Made by a program: the position numbers and the translations under genes. This document shows, piece after piece, positions 1-9,080 of a stretch of DNA of 64,000 nt (its first letter is position 1; each line of letters opens with the position of its first letter). Source of the DNA: Streptomyces sp. NRRL S-244 (GTDB lineage: Bacteria; Actinomycetota; Actinomycetes; Streptomycetales; Streptomycetaceae). Below the pieces are notes generated by a model. The model worked only from the letters and a program-made list of their open reading frames with translations. It did not search any database and was not told the DNA's origin. Where the stretch lies: positions 411,692-475,691 of the forward strand of contig NZ_JOCX01000003.1 of NCBI RefSeq assembly GCF_000717915.1, read 5' to 3'.

Positions 1-4
1 GCAC

Positions 5-817
5 ATGGCGCGCACCCGCGTCCGATTCGCATCCCTCCTCGCACTGACCGCGGCACTGACGGCCCTCGTCACCGGCTGCGGCAACGGCAATACCGGCACC
101 TCCTCGAAGGGCGGCACGCCCGGCGACCACGGCGGGAAACCGGTCGTCGTGGTCACCACCACCTGGGAGGGCGCCTTCGCCAAGGCCGCCGGCGCCGAGG
201 ACGTCAAGGTGATCGTGCCGCAGTCGGTGCACCACGCCCCGGACTACGACCCCAAGCCCTCCGACCTCGCCGCCGTGGGCAAGGCCGACTTCGTGCTCTA
301 CGCGCCTTTCGAGCCGTACGCGGCGAAGATCAAGGAGGCGGCCGGCTCGAAGGCCGAACTGGTCGAGGTGAACCTCGACAACGACGCCGACAAGGTCAAG
401 ACCGAAGTGGCCAAGCTGGGCAAGCTGTTCGGCACCGAGGAAGCCGCCGCGCGGTGGACGGCGTCGTTCGACGCCGAGTACGCGAAGCTGTCGAAGGACG
501 TCCAGGGTTCCTGGCCGGGCGGCAAGAGCCCGGCGGTCGTCAGCCAGGTGTTCACCACCTGGTCCGCGAAGCTGGCCGGGGCAGCGCCCGTCGGGACGTA
601 CGGCCCCGAGGCGGTCACCCCGGCGCAACTCGCCGAACTCTCCGGGAAGAAGCCCGCCCTGGTCCTGGACAACGCCCACATGTCGACCGGGACCGTCCTG
701 CCCGATTCGGGCGCCCGGCAGATCGAGATCGTCAACTACCCGGGCGAGGATCTGGACTTGCTGCCCGTCTACCGCAACGCGGCGGCCGAGTTGAAGAAGG
801 CCGCCGGCACTTCCTGA
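5..817 (+). CDS. Metal ABC transporter substrate-binding lipoprotein (ZnuA/AztC-like)
   Basis: The 270-residue protein starts with a lipoprotein signal peptide: charged MARTRVR, a hydrophobic stretch, and a lipobox LVTGC with Cys25 as the lipidation site. A Gly/Ser/Thr-rich linker leads into a cluster A-I metal-binding fold. VVVVTTTW and the VHHAPDYDPKPSDL segment resemble the His-containing metal site and the (D/E)PTPSD-like motif of zinc/manganese solute-binding proteins. It should sit on the outer face of the membrane and deliver a divalent metal, probably zinc, to a permease. The permease and ATPase are not in the window and may lie to the left. The ribosome binding site is outside the window. 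The metal specificity is inference. Confidence 0.85.
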   Translation: MARTRVRFASLLALTAALTALVTGCGNGNTGTSSKGGTPGDHGGKPVVVVTTTWEGAFAKAAGAEDVKVIVPQSVHHAPDYDPKPSDLAAVGKADFVLYAPFEPYAAKIKEAAGSKAELVEVNLDNDADKVKTEVAKLGKLFGTEEAAARWTASFDAEYAKLSKDVQGSWPGGKSPAVVSQVFTTWSAKLAGAAPVGTYGPEAVTPAQLAELSGKKPALVLDNAHMSTGTVLPDSGARQIEIVNYPGEDLDLLPVYRNAAAELKKAAGTS

Positions 818-834
818 CGCGCGTACGGAACACA

Positions 835-872
835 GGGAGGGGGAGGGCAACTCCGGTTGCCCTCCCCCTCCC
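835..872. terminator. Strong rho-independent-like hairpin after the lipoprotein gene
   Basis: Two perfectly complementary 17-base arms (GGGAGGGGGAGGGCAAC and its complement) flank a TCCG tetraloop, 18 bp after the lipoprotein stop. The acyl-CoA synthetase gene converges from the right, so the hairpin may stop transcription from both sides. There is no U-tract, as is usual in Streptomyces. Confidence 0.8.
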
Positions 873-905
873 TGGTGTCCCCGGCGCCGCGGGTCCGCCC
901 GCGCG

Positions 906-2624
906 TCAGCCCGCGTGGGCGAGGGGAGGGGCAGGAGCAGGGGCAGGGGCGGCCGACGTGGGGGCGGGGCGCGCGGGCTGCGCCAGCCGCTCGCGCAGGG
1001 CGGCGCGGTCGGGCTTGCCGGCCGGCGTGAGCGGGAGTTCCGCGAGCACCAGCAGCCGCTCGGGGTGCTTGCGCTGTTCGAGCCCGCGGCGGGTGAGGTG
1101 CTCGCCGAGCGAGTCCAGCGTGGGGGCCTGGGGGCCGCGCGGTACGACGCAGGCCGCCAGGCGCTCGCCCATCAGCCGGTCCGGGATGCCGACGCACACC
1201 ACGTCCCGTACCCGGGGATGCGAGGCGAGCTCCCGCTCGACCTCGGCGGGGCTGATGTTGGCCCCGCCTCGGATCACGATGTCCTTGAGGCGGCCGACGA
1301 GGTGCAGGACCCCGTCCCGGTCGATCAGGCCGAGGTCTCCCGTACGGACCCAGCCCTCGGGGGTGCGGTAGCGGGCGTCCAGCTCCGGGGAGGCCACGTA
1401 GCACATCGGGGTCATGGGACCGCGGGCGATGATCTCGCCGATCTCGCCGTCCGGGAGCTGCTCGTGCGTGTCGGGGTCGGTGATGTGGATGTCCGCGACC
1501 CGGGGGTCGGGGCGGCCGGCCACCACTCCCGTGGCGTTCGCCTCGGCCTCCGTGACCTCCTCGCCGAGCCCGGTGTGGCAGTTGACCCCGTCGGCCGAGC
1601 CGTAGAGGTTGACGACCGGGCAGCCGAAGGCGCGGGCGGCGTCCTCGGCCGTGGTCTCGTCCAGGGCCGAGCCGCCGAGGACCAGCGCGGTGGGCGCGGG
1701 CAGTTCGCCCGCGCCGGGGTCGGGGCCTTCCAGCCGGTCCAGCATCATGCGGACCATCGTCGGGACGCCGAGGATGTGCGTCGGCCGGTGCTCGCGTACG
1801 GCGGCGAGGGCGGCCTCCGGGGTGAAGTGCTCGAGCAGGATCAGCGTTCCGCCGTGCCGGGCGAGCGTGACGGCGGTGCCGTTGGACCCGAACGCGGACC
1901 CGAGCGGCACGAGGAACAGGCAGCGCGGCGGGGTCCCTTCGGGCATGAGCGAGGCGAGGAAGTTGCCCCGGCCCCCGGCGAGCGCGTTGTGGGAGTACGC
2001 GACCATCTTCGGCTCCGCCTCCGAGCCGGAGGAGACGAGGATGCGGGCGGCGCTGTCGGGGTCGGGCCGGGCGGGCACGAACGCGGCCGGGTCGGAGCGC
2101 AGCAGTCCGGAGAGCGGAATCGTTCCTTCGGGCTCACTGCCGACCCGCCCGGCGGCGATGACGTGGCGCAGCTCCGGCAGGGCCGGGACCAGGGCCCGCA
2201 GCTCGGCGGCAGGCCGGCTGCCCCGGTGTTCGACGGGGGCGATGACCGCGACGGCCTCCGCCCTGCGCAGCAGGGCTTGTGCCTCCAGGCTCCCCCGGCC
2301 GACCGGGAAGGGCAGCGCCACCGCGCCTACGGCGGCCAGGGCCAGATCGGCGATGACCGCGCCCCGGCCGTTGGGGAGTTGGACGCCGACGACCTCGCCG
2401 GGGCGTATGCCGAGGCCGGCGAGGCCGGCGGCCAGACATCGCACCTTGCGGTCCAGCGCGGTGTAGCAGAGCTTGCCCTTGGCGTCGACGACGGCGGTGG
2501 CGTGCAGGTCGGCGATCTGCCGGGCCCGGAACAGGCTGTAGAGGTCGAGGTCGGGGCAGATCCCGTCGGCCGCCCAGCCGCGGCGGAGGCCGGCGGGCAG
2601 CAGGTCGTGCAGGGCGACGGTCAT
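906..2624 (-). CDS. AMP-forming acyl-CoA synthetase (ANL superfamily)
   Basis: This 572-residue adenylate-forming enzyme should activate a carboxylic acid to an acyl-CoA with ATP. Visible core motifs are a divergent P-loop SSGSEAEPKM (A3), YGSADG (A5), RTGDLG and GRLKDIVIRGG (A7/A8), and the C-terminal catalytic lysine in PLTPAGKPDR (A10). The start MTVALHDL is the ATG that overlaps the stop of the upstream CoA-transferase gene by 4 bp (ATGA), so the two are translationally coupled. The open frame continues upstream of this ATG but only as a shadow of the CoA-transferase gene. The C-terminus is a Pro/Ala tail. The substrate cannot be read from the sequence. Confidence 0.88.
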   Translation of the reverse strand: MTVALHDLLPAGLRRGWAADGICPDLDLYSLFRARQIADLHATAVVDAKGKLCYTALDRKVRCLAAGLAGLGIRPGEVVGVQLPNGRGAVIADLALAAVGAVALPFPVGRGSLEAQALLRRAEAVAVIAPVEHRGSRPAAELRALVPALPELRHVIAAGRVGSEPEGTIPLSGLLRSDPAAFVPARPDPDSAARILVSSGSEAEPKMVAYSHNALAGGRGNFLASLMPEGTPPRCLFLVPLGSAFGSNGTAVTLARHGGTLILLEHFTPEAALAAVREHRPTHILGVPTMVRMMLDRLEGPDPGAGELPAPTALVLGGSALDETTAEDAARAFGCPVVNLYGSADGVNCHTGLGEEVTEAEANATGVVAGRPDPRVADIHITDPDTHEQLPDGEIGEIIARGPMTPMCYVASPELDARYRTPEGWVRTGDLGLIDRDGVLHLVGRLKDIVIRGGANISPAEVERELASHPRVRDVVCVGIPDRLMGERLAACVVPRGPQAPTLDSLGEHLTRRGLEQRKHPERLLVLAELPLTPAGKPDRAALRERLAQPARPAPTSAAPAPAPAPPLAHAG

Positions 2625-4471
2625 AGGAAGCTCCAGGGGTCGGGAACGGCGGGGGCACCGTGCGCGTCGCGGCTGATCGAGCCGGGGAAGCGCGGGTCGT
2701 GGTGCAGGTCGGCCGGATCGGCGGTGACGGCGGTCGCGGACAGCCCGTGGCCGCGCAGCTGCGCCAGGGCCTCCGCGGTGGGCAGTTCGCGCAGGTCGTA
2801 CGAGGCGGCCGCGGGCGCGCAGGTGTCGGTGGGGGCGATCCAGCCGTCCGCGGTGCGCAGCGGCCGCCGGAAGCCGGCCGGCCGGCGCGGGTCCTCCCCG
2901 CGCCGCGCCCGGCGCAGGGCCGGGGCGGTGAGCGCGTCGGCGGCTCCGAGCAGCGAGGAGTCGACGCGGACGCCCGCTCCACCGCTCCGCTCGCGCAGGA
3001 GCAGCCCCGCCAGTACGGCCTCGGCGCCCAGGAGTCCGCCCAGCACGTCGAGCAGGGTCATCAGCGAGGGCGCGGGTGCCTCGTCCTGCGGGCGGGCGGC
3101 TTCGCCGACGCCGGTGCGGGCCTGGACCATGAAGTCCGTGCCCATCGGGGCGCCGGGGATCCGGCCCGCCCAGCCGCCCGTGTAGGTGTAGACGAGCCCG
3201 GGGTTGACGGCGGCCAGATGGACGGAGTCGAGTCCCAGAGCGGCCGCCTTGCCGGGGGCCCAGTTGTGCAGGAAGACGTCGGCGTCGGCGGCCATCTCGC
3301 GCAGTCGGCGCCGGCCGGCGGCGGACTTGATGTCCAGCTCGACGGCCCGCTTGCCGCGGTTCAGCGCGAGCCAGCGGGCGGAGATCCCGGAGCAGGCGGG
3401 CGGCATTCCGCGCAGCGGGTCTCCGCCCGGGGGCTCGATCCGGACGACATCGGCGCCGAGGAGGCCCAGCAGGTGGGCGGCGAGGGGGGCCTGGATCCGG
3501 CGGCCCGCTTCGAGCACGGTCAGCCCTGCCAGCGGCCGGGCGGGGTCGGGGCCCGCGGGGTCGTGGTGCGTGGCGCGGGGCCGGTGGCCGAATCCGTACG
3601 GGGCCAGGGTCCAGGGCGCGGCGCCGTCGTGTTCGGCCGCGCGCTCGGCGAGGGTCCGCAGTCGGCAGACCTCGGCGCCGGAGGCCGCGGCCGCCGCCTC
3701 GATCCGCCGCCAGGAGTGCGTACGGGCCGTGCCGTGCAGGGCCGTCGGGAAGGGTGCGCAGGCGGTGGCGTACCGGAACTGGAACGGCCGCCACCCGGCT
3801 CGCACGGCGTCGAAGGGAGCCTCCAGGGCCCGCCAGAACGCGGCCCAGGCACCCGGGTCGAGGGTCTCGAGCTCGAAGAGGATTCCGTCGGCTGACGTGA
3901 ACGGCGGCCCGCCGGGGGCCAGTTCGGCGGCCTCACCCTCGTCGGCCCCGGCCGCGGCGAGGTACTGGGAGACCGCCAGCAGCCCGGCCCGGTCGGCGCT
4001 CGTGGCCACCCCGGTGGCCCGACCGCCCCTGGCCTGGGCCAGCAGCCCGGCGAGCAGCCCCTGTACGGCGAGCACGCCCGTGGCGATGGCGGCGTAGTCC
4101 ACGGCCAGGCCGCGGGGCGCGCCGTCGCGCCGCCCGTGCACGGCCATGATGCCGGTGGCCGCCTGGACGGTGGCCTCGTCGGTCATACCGCTCGCCCGGT
4201 GCGCCGACCAGCGGACGGTCGCGTCCTGCCGGTCGAAGCCGCTGCCGGACAGGGCGATGTGCGCCGTACGGCCGTCATGAGGGCCGCCACTGGGGCCGCC
4301 ATGGGGGCCGTCACGGGGTTCGACCGGCTCCGGTCTCGCTCCCGTTTCCACTCTCGCGCCGAGGAGCTCGAGGTGCTCCAGGGCCGGGCCGGTCAGCCCG
4401 GGCGGTCCCGAGGCGGCGAGGTGCAGTCCTTCGAGCGGCCGGACCGTGCGGGTGAGGGCTGGTGAAGCCAT
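2621..4471 (-). CDS. CaiB/BaiF family CoA-transferase, double-length
   Basis: This 616-residue family III CoA-transferase moves CoA between acyl-CoA and a free acid through an aspartyl-CoA thioester. The canonical unit is the C-terminal two thirds: LTVLEAGRRIQAPLAA, GADVVRIEPPGGDPLRG, LNRGKRAVELDIKS, and the catalytic Asp in GTDFMVQARTG. The first ~240 residues contain a weaker copy of the fold, including a second-half-like segment (VDYAAIATGVLAVQGLLAGLL), but no catalytic Asp. The start MASPALTRT was chosen because GAGGAGAGG lies just upstream. It is probably the first gene of an operon with the downstream acyl-CoA synthetase and is divergent from an acyl-CoA dehydrogenase. Confidence 0.85.
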   Translation of the reverse strand: MASPALTRTVRPLEGLHLAASGPPGLTGPALEHLELLGARVETGARPEPVEPRDGPHGGPSGGPHDGRTAHIALSGSGFDRQDATVRWSAHRASGMTDEATVQAATGIMAVHGRRDGAPRGLAVDYAAIATGVLAVQGLLAGLLAQARGGRATGVATSADRAGLLAVSQYLAAAGADEGEAAELAPGGPPFTSADGILFELETLDPGAWAAFWRALEAPFDAVRAGWRPFQFRYATACAPFPTALHGTARTHSWRRIEAAAAASGAEVCRLRTLAERAAEHDGAAPWTLAPYGFGHRPRATHHDPAGPDPARPLAGLTVLEAGRRIQAPLAAHLLGLLGADVVRIEPPGGDPLRGMPPACSGISARWLALNRGKRAVELDIKSAAGRRRLREMAADADVFLHNWAPGKAAALGLDSVHLAAVNPGLVYTYTGGWAGRIPGAPMGTDFMVQARTGVGEAARPQDEAPAPSLMTLLDVLGGLLGAEAVLAGLLLRERSGGAGVRVDSSLLGAADALTAPALRRARRGEDPRRPAGFRRPLRTADGWIAPTDTCAPAAASYDLRELPTAEALAQLRGHGLSATAVTADPADLHHDPRFPGSISRDAHGAPAVPDPWSFL

Positions 4472-4509
4472 GCCTCTCCTCTTCTCGGATGTGCGCGTCG
4501 CGGGAACCG

Positions 4510-4529
4510 GGTCGGGTGCGCACCCGACC
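4510..4529. promoter_or_regulatory. Perfect 20-bp palindrome between divergent acyl-CoA genes
   Basis: GGTCGGGTGCGCACCCGACC is a perfect 20-bp palindrome. It lies in the 121-bp region between the CoA-transferase (leftward) and the acyl-CoA dehydrogenase (rightward). Its place and symmetry suit an operator for a dimeric regulator controlling both directions. No adjacent regulator gene is present, so the protein is unknown. Confidence 0.55.
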
Positions 4530-4592
4530 AGTTCCTCGGGGAGGCAGTCGGACTGTCGTTCCCACGGGTTCCCGGCATGTTGGAGGAAAGTG

Positions 4593-5789
4593 GTGCAGAG
4601 CCACGGAGACACCGATCGCGTCCATCCCGAACTCCGTTCTGGAGATGGGCAGTTGAGGGATCGGGTCGCGGACTTCATCCGGAGCCGGGTCATGCCCTGC
4701 GAGCCCGTGCTCGACGCGGGCGGCCCGCACGCCGCGGCGACCCTGCGGGAGTTGCAGGCCCAGGCGAAGCAGGAGGGCCTCTGGGCACTGCCGCTCCCCG
4801 CCGAACTCGGCGGCCAGGGCCTCCCCTTCGCGCGCTACGCGCTGCTCGCCGAGGCCGAAGGGGCGAGCGACCACGGTCCGGCGGCGCTCGGCTCCGCGCC
4901 CCTGCTCGACGCGACCATGCTGTGGAAGCACGGCGGCGACCAGGTTCGCGACCGGTACCCCGGGCGGCTGGCCGCCGGGGAGCTGCGCGCCTGCTACGCC
5001 ATGACGGAACCGGACACCCCGGGCACCGATCCGTTCGGTACCGCGACCCGCGCCGAGGAGCAGCCCGACGGCAGTTGGCGCGTCAGCGGCCGCAAGTGGT
5101 TCGTCTCGGGAGCGGCCGGCGCCGGTCTGGTGACCGTCCTCGCCCGGACCGACGGGGAGCCGGGGGACCGCGAGGGCCTGTCCCTCCTGCTGGTCGCCAC
5201 CGACTCCCCCGGTTTCCGCGTCGTACGCGAACTGCCCGTGTTCGGAGCCTGCGGCCAGTGGGAGATCGACTTCGACCAGGTCGGGGTGGACGCCGACCAC
5301 CTCCTCGGCCGGCGCGGACAGGCCCTGGCCATCGCCGCCGAACGGCTCCAGCTGGGACGCACCCTGCGCTGTCTGCGCTGGCTCGGCCAGGCCCAGCGCG
5401 CCTTCGACCTCATGTGCGCACGCGCCAACTCCCGTACGGGATCACGCGGTCCGCTGGCCGGCCACCAGCTCGTCCAGCAGCACGTCTTCGAGGCGCTGCT
5501 CGCGCTGCGCACCACCCGCCCCCTGGTCCACGAGGCCGCGGCGAAGATCGCCGCCGGCCTGGACGCTCACGTGGAGGTGGGGCTGGCCAAGGTCGCCGCG
5601 GCCCGGATGCTCCAGCAGGTCGCGGACGCGGCCATCCAGGTCCACGGCGCGGCCGGGCTCGGCCCCGACACCCCGCTGCCGGCGCTCTTCCGCACCGGCC
5701 GAGCGGCCCGCATCCTCGACGGCCCGGACGAGCTCCACATCACCTCGGTGGCCCGCCGGGTGCTCCGTGCATACGAGTACGAGGAGTAG
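4593..5789 (+). CDS. Acyl-CoA dehydrogenase
   Basis: This 398-residue flavoprotein of the acyl-CoA dehydrogenase superfamily should introduce an alpha-beta double bond into an acyl-CoA. YAMTEPDTPGTDPFG is the FAD/substrate segment. WRVSGRKWFVSGA is the central beta-domain. The C-terminal helical domain ends with AARILDGPDELHITSVARRVL, the region of the catalytic acid in ACAD10/11-type members. The start is a GTG 6 nt after GGAGG at 4582. Another GTG lies 3 nt upstream. Upstream in-frame codons to 4446 overlap the divergent gene and were rejected. Together with the CoA-transferase and acyl-CoA synthetase it suggests activation and oxidation of a carboxylic acid. Confidence 0.87.
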   Translation: MQSHGDTDRVHPELRSGDGQLRDRVADFIRSRVMPCEPVLDAGGPHAAATLRELQAQAKQEGLWALPLPAELGGQGLPFARYALLAEAEGASDHGPAALGSAPLLDATMLWKHGGDQVRDRYPGRLAAGELRACYAMTEPDTPGTDPFGTATRAEEQPDGSWRVSGRKWFVSGAAGAGLVTVLARTDGEPGDREGLSLLLVATDSPGFRVVRELPVFGACGQWEIDFDQVGVDADHLLGRRGQALAIAAERLQLGRTLRCLRWLGQAQRAFDLMCARANSRTGSRGPLAGHQLVQQHVFEALLALRTTRPLVHEAAAKIAAGLDAHVEVGLAKVAAARMLQQVADAAIQVHGAAGLGPDTPLPALFRTGRAARILDGPDELHITSVARRVLRAYEYEE

Positions 5790-5794
5790 GGCCC

Positions 5795-6856
5795 CTAGAC
5801 CTCCCCGACCTCGACCAGCCCGGTCAGCGCCGCCAGTCCGAGCGCCAGGAAGAAGTCGCCCCACACCAGCTCGTGCCGTACCGCGACGCCCTTCCCGGCG
5901 TCGTAGCAGCCGTCCAGCAGCATGCCCCGGGTCAGGTGCTCGCCCACCAGGCGCTCCAGGATCGCGGCGGCCCGGTACGCGTACTGCGCCGCGGCCGGGC
6001 AGCCCGGCACCCGGGCGAGTTTCAGCAGCGCGACGGCCGCGATGGCGGCGGCGGAGGTGTCCAGGGGGCCGGCGGGCCGCGCCTCGTCCGCCAGGGGGAC
6101 GAACGGGGTGCAGGGCCGCGTCCACGCGTCGGCCAGCCGCTGCGCCGCCGCCTCCAGCCGGTCCGGGGCGCTGCGGGCGACCTCGGGGCGGTGCAGGGCG
6201 TCGGCCACCGCCAGGAGCAGCCAGGCGCTGCCCCGGCTCCAGCCGGGCGAAGGTTCCCCGCATGCCCGCCAGCCCGCTTCGGCGTCGAACTCCCAGGCCG
6301 GTACGGTGCGTCCGCCCGCGCCGAGGCAGAGGTCGAGATGCCGGTGGAGGTGGGAGGCGGCGGCCCGTTCGCCCTCCGGGCCCCCCGCGGCGAGCAGCGC
6401 CACCATGCCGGGTACGCCGTCGACCCGGGCCAGCAGCCGGGGGCCGCCGAAGGCCGACCCCCAGGGCACCAGCCCGAGTTCAGGGTCCAGCGCGGCCAGC
6501 GCGGCCTTGGCCGCCCGGGTCCGCAGCTTCCGCGCCCCGGCGTCGGCGCCGGCGAGGGCCGTCCCGTACCAGAGGATCAGCCCGCGCGTCGCGGTGTCGG
6601 CCTCGACCCAGTCGGCCAGCCGTGCCGTGCACGCGGCGGCGGCCGCCCGGTCGTCCGCGTCCCCGGTGTGCCGGGCCCGCAGCCACAGCAGCCCGGCCCA
6701 GAACCCACCGGTCCACGCCCCGCGGCCGGTGGTCGTCCAGCGGCCGGTGTCCGGGTCGGCGTACAGCGGGAACCGGTCGCCGGTCTCGGTACGGGTGGCG
6801 GCGGCCCGGTCGAGTACGTCGGCCAGCGCCCGCCCGGCCCAGTTCACCGGGGTCAC
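5795..6856 (-). CDS. Glycoside hydrolase family 88/105-like (unsaturated uronyl hydrolase-like)
   Basis: The 353-residue protein is an alpha/alpha-barrel glycosidase. The N-terminal WTGGFWAGLLWL and later SPGWSRGSAWLLLAVADAL and LDTSAAAIAAVALLKLA segments match the GH88/GH105 pattern. Members remove 4,5-unsaturated uronic acids from oligosaccharides made by polysaccharide lyases, usually in the cytoplasm. No signal peptide is visible. The GTG start overlaps the stop of the upstream MFS gene by 4 bp (GTGA) and has GGAGG 8 nt upstream, so import and cleavage are probably coupled. It converges on the acyl-CoA dehydrogenase with 5 bp between stops. The exact substrate is not deducible. Confidence 0.75.
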   Translation of the reverse strand: MTPVNWAGRALADVLDRAAATRTETGDRFPLYADPDTGRWTTTGRGAWTGGFWAGLLWLRARHTGDADDRAAAAACTARLADWVEADTATRGLILWYGTALAGADAGARKLRTRAAKAALAALDPELGLVPWGSAFGGPRLLARVDGVPGMVALLAAGGPEGERAAASHLHRHLDLCLGAGGRTVPAWEFDAEAGWRACGEPSPGWSRGSAWLLLAVADALHRPEVARSAPDRLEAAAQRLADAWTRPCTPFVPLADEARPAGPLDTSAAAIAAVALLKLARVPGCPAAAQYAYRAAAILERLVGEHLTRGMLLDGCYDAGKGVAVRHELVWGDFFLALGLAALTGLVEVGEV

Positions 6857-8091
6857 GCCGGGACCTCCGTACGCGGACCGCGCCGCCGTTCCCGTACGGC
6901 CCAGGCCGTCGCGACGGCGGCGGCCGCGCCGAACTCGGCGGCGACCAGCAGCCAGCCCGGCCCGTACCGGCCCGCTTGGGCCAGCAGTCCGAACAGCGGC
7001 GGCCCGACCGCGAACCCGGCGAAGAAACCGGCGGCGACGAGCGCGGAGTCCTGGCCGGCCCGGCCCGGGGCGGCCCGCTGCATCACCAGCACCATCGAGA
7101 CGGCGTTGCCGGACACGGCGAAGACCCCGACGGCGACGGCGGCGACCCAGACGAGCGGCCGCGCGTACAGCGCGGCTGCCAGCAGGCAGGCGGCCAGTAC
7201 GGCGCCTGCCGCCAGGGCGCCGGGCAGCCACTCGGCCCGACCCGGCCGGGCCGCCTTCGACCAGCCCACCCGGCCGGCGATGCCCGCGACACCGAGGACC
7301 GCCACCAGGGCCGCGGCCTCGGTCGGCCCCATGCCGAGTTTCTGGACGCCGAAAAGAGCCACGTACGTATTGACCGAGGCGATTCCGCAGCCCAGGAAGA
7401 GGGAGAAGACCGCGAGCCAGGCGATGGCGCCTCGCGGGATGAGCGAAGCGCCCGGCGCCGCGGCCTTCGCCGGCGGATCGGCGGGCAGGGCGCGCTGTGC
7501 CCAGAGGGCGGCCAGCGCGGCCGCGGCGGCGGCCGTCCATACGGCGCCCCGCCAGCCGACGCCCCCGGCCAGCGCCGCCAGCGGCAAGCCTGCGGCGAAC
7601 GCGCCGAGTTGGACCCCGGACTGCTTCATCCCGGTCACCGATCCGCGCCGGGCGGGCGCAACGGCGGCCAGGATCGCCTTGTTGGTCGCCGGATTGGCGA
7701 GCGCCTGCGGCAGTCCGCCCAGCGCCACGGCGGCGAGGAGGAACCCCGGGCGGGGCGCTGCGCCGATCAGTGCGAGCGCGGCCGCGGACACCAGCAGCAG
7801 GGCGACGAGGGAGCGGCGCGGGCCCGTCCGGTCCACCATGCGGCCGCCCAGCGGCGAGAGCACGGCCGCCGTTCCGAAGCCGATCGTGGTCGTCAGGCCG
7901 AGGAGGGTCGGTGAGACCCCCAGTTCGTCCACGAGGCGCGGGCCGAACGCGCCGAGCAGGAACAGCTGGAGCATCGAGAAGGCCATCGCACTCGTGAGCA
8001 GCGCCGTCAGCCGGCCGTCCGCGGCCACCTCGGCGGTCTTCTCCGATACCGTCCGCTCCCCCACCACCGACTCCGTTCCGCTGGCCGCCAT
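6853..8091 (-). CDS. MFS transporter coupled to the GH88-like hydrolase
   Basis: This 412-residue integral membrane protein has about 12 predicted helices and the major facilitator loop signature GGRMVDRTGPRRS between helices 2 and 3. Its start is MAASGTES; no strong SD sequence is visible. The N-terminus up to LTALLTSAMAF is hydrophilic. The gene is first in a two-gene operon: its stop overlaps the GTG of the GH88-like hydrolase. Context suggests import of an oligosaccharide or uronide, but many related MFS proteins are exporters, so the direction is inference. Confidence 0.8.
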   Translation of the reverse strand: MAASGTESVVGERTVSEKTAEVAADGRLTALLTSAMAFSMLQLFLLGAFGPRLVDELGVSPTLLGLTTTIGFGTAAVLSPLGGRMVDRTGPRRSLVALLLVSAAALALIGAAPRPGFLLAAVALGGLPQALANPATNKAILAAVAPARRGSVTGMKQSGVQLGAFAAGLPLAALAGGVGWRGAVWTAAAAAALAALWAQRALPADPPAKAAAPGASLIPRGAIAWLAVFSLFLGCGIASVNTYVALFGVQKLGMGPTEAAALVAVLGVAGIAGRVGWSKAARPGRAEWLPGALAAGAVLAACLLAAALYARPLVWVAAVAVGVFAVSGNAVSMVLVMQRAAPGRAGQDSALVAAGFFAGFAVGPPLFGLLAQAGRYGPGWLLVAAEFGAAAAVATAWAVRERRRGPRTEVPA

Positions 8092-8237
8092 TTCGGTCCA
8101 GGGCAGGAGTCGGAGCGGTGAACCAGTGGGTTCCCGGGCCCTGTTGTGGCGTGCGACACATATGGTTTTGTCCGGTCGTGCCAATTCCCGGCGCCCCTCT
8201 GTGGCCGTCTTGAGAGGGGTGCGACGATGAGCCCGCC

Positions 8238-8912
8238 ATGACTCCCGGTCGATGTTGCCGCGCATTCAGGGCCGCGTTGTTCGCGGCCATCTGCGTGCTG
8301 CTCGCGTCCCTCGGCCACCTCCTCATGTCGGGGACGACCGTCCCCTGGTGGGCGATGGCAGCAGCCGTGGCGGCCACCGGAGCGGTCGCGTGGTTCCTCG
8401 CCGGTCGCGAACGCGGCCTCCTGGCCGTCACCTCCGCGACCGTCGCCGTCCAGGCCGCCCTGCACACCGGGTTCTCGCTGGCCCAGGCAGCGGCCCGCCC
8501 GTCGATGGACCGGCCACTGCCGCCCGGCACGGGCGGGCACGCCCACCACGCCGCGCACGCGATGGCCGACGGCGGCATGACCATGCACACGCAGATGCCG
8601 ATGCCGATGCACATGCCCGCCGGCCACGGCATCGGCTCCACGTCATCGACCGGCATGCTGGCCGCACACCTCCTCGCCGCCCTGCTCTGCGGGCTCTGGC
8701 TCGCGTACGGGGAGCAGGGCGCGTTCCGCGTCCTGCGCGCCCTGGCCGGACTGCTGCTCGTACCGCTGCGGTGGGCCTTCCGGCTCCCCGTGCCGGCCGA
8801 CCGGCCGCGCCCGCGCGTGGGCCCCGACCTCCGCGCCCGGCCGCTGCGCGGGCTGCTCCTCGTCCACGCCATCACCTCACGGGGTCCGCCTCCCGGGACC
8901 GCTGTCATCTGA
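8238..8912 (+). CDS. Membrane protein with His/Met-rich metal-binding-like loop
   Basis: The 224-residue protein has an N-terminal set of hydrophobic helices (residues ~10-90), then a loop at about 92-130 with HAHHAAHAMADGG and MTMHTQMPMPMHM, then another helix (MLAAHLLAALLCGLWLAYG) and a basic Pro/Arg tail. Dense His and Met are typical of copper-handling periplasmic loops, so a role in copper sensing or handling is plausible, but I do not recognise a named family. It lies 168 bp upstream of an ECF sigma factor gene on the same strand and may be cotranscribed with it. No clear ribosome binding site precedes the chosen ATG. Confidence 0.7.
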   Translation: MTPGRCCRAFRAALFAAICVLLASLGHLLMSGTTVPWWAMAAAVAATGAVAWFLAGRERGLLAVTSATVAVQAALHTGFSLAQAAARPSMDRPLPPGTGGHAHHAAHAMADGGMTMHTQMPMPMHMPAGHGIGSTSSTGMLAAHLLAALLCGLWLAYGEQGAFRVLRALAGLLLVPLRWAFRLPVPADRPRPRVGPDLRARPLRGLLLVHAITSRGPPPGTAVI

Positions 8913-9080
8913 CAGCCGGTTCACCGACGCGCGCGACGCCGCTCCGCCGCGCGCCTCGGTCATCGGCCTCGCCGTCCGGCGGGCCGTACCCCTCACCGGC
9001 CCGCTCACCGGCCCGCCGCGCCACGCAGTGCGCAGGCGGCGCCGGACCCGGGTCCCGGATTCCCAGAAGGACATCAGGCG

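Noticed and set aside
906..3794. A 962-residue reading of the acyl-CoA synthetase frame
   Set aside because: Sequence upstream of MTVALHDL is Arg/Pro-rich and lies over the CoA-transferase gene; the ATGA overlap at 2621-2624 sets the true start.
4577..8230. A 1217-residue plus-strand open frame
   Set aside because: It is Arg/Pro/Gly-rich, has no domain, and overlaps the acyl-CoA dehydrogenase, GH88-like and MFS genes in other frames; it is a high-GC shadow.
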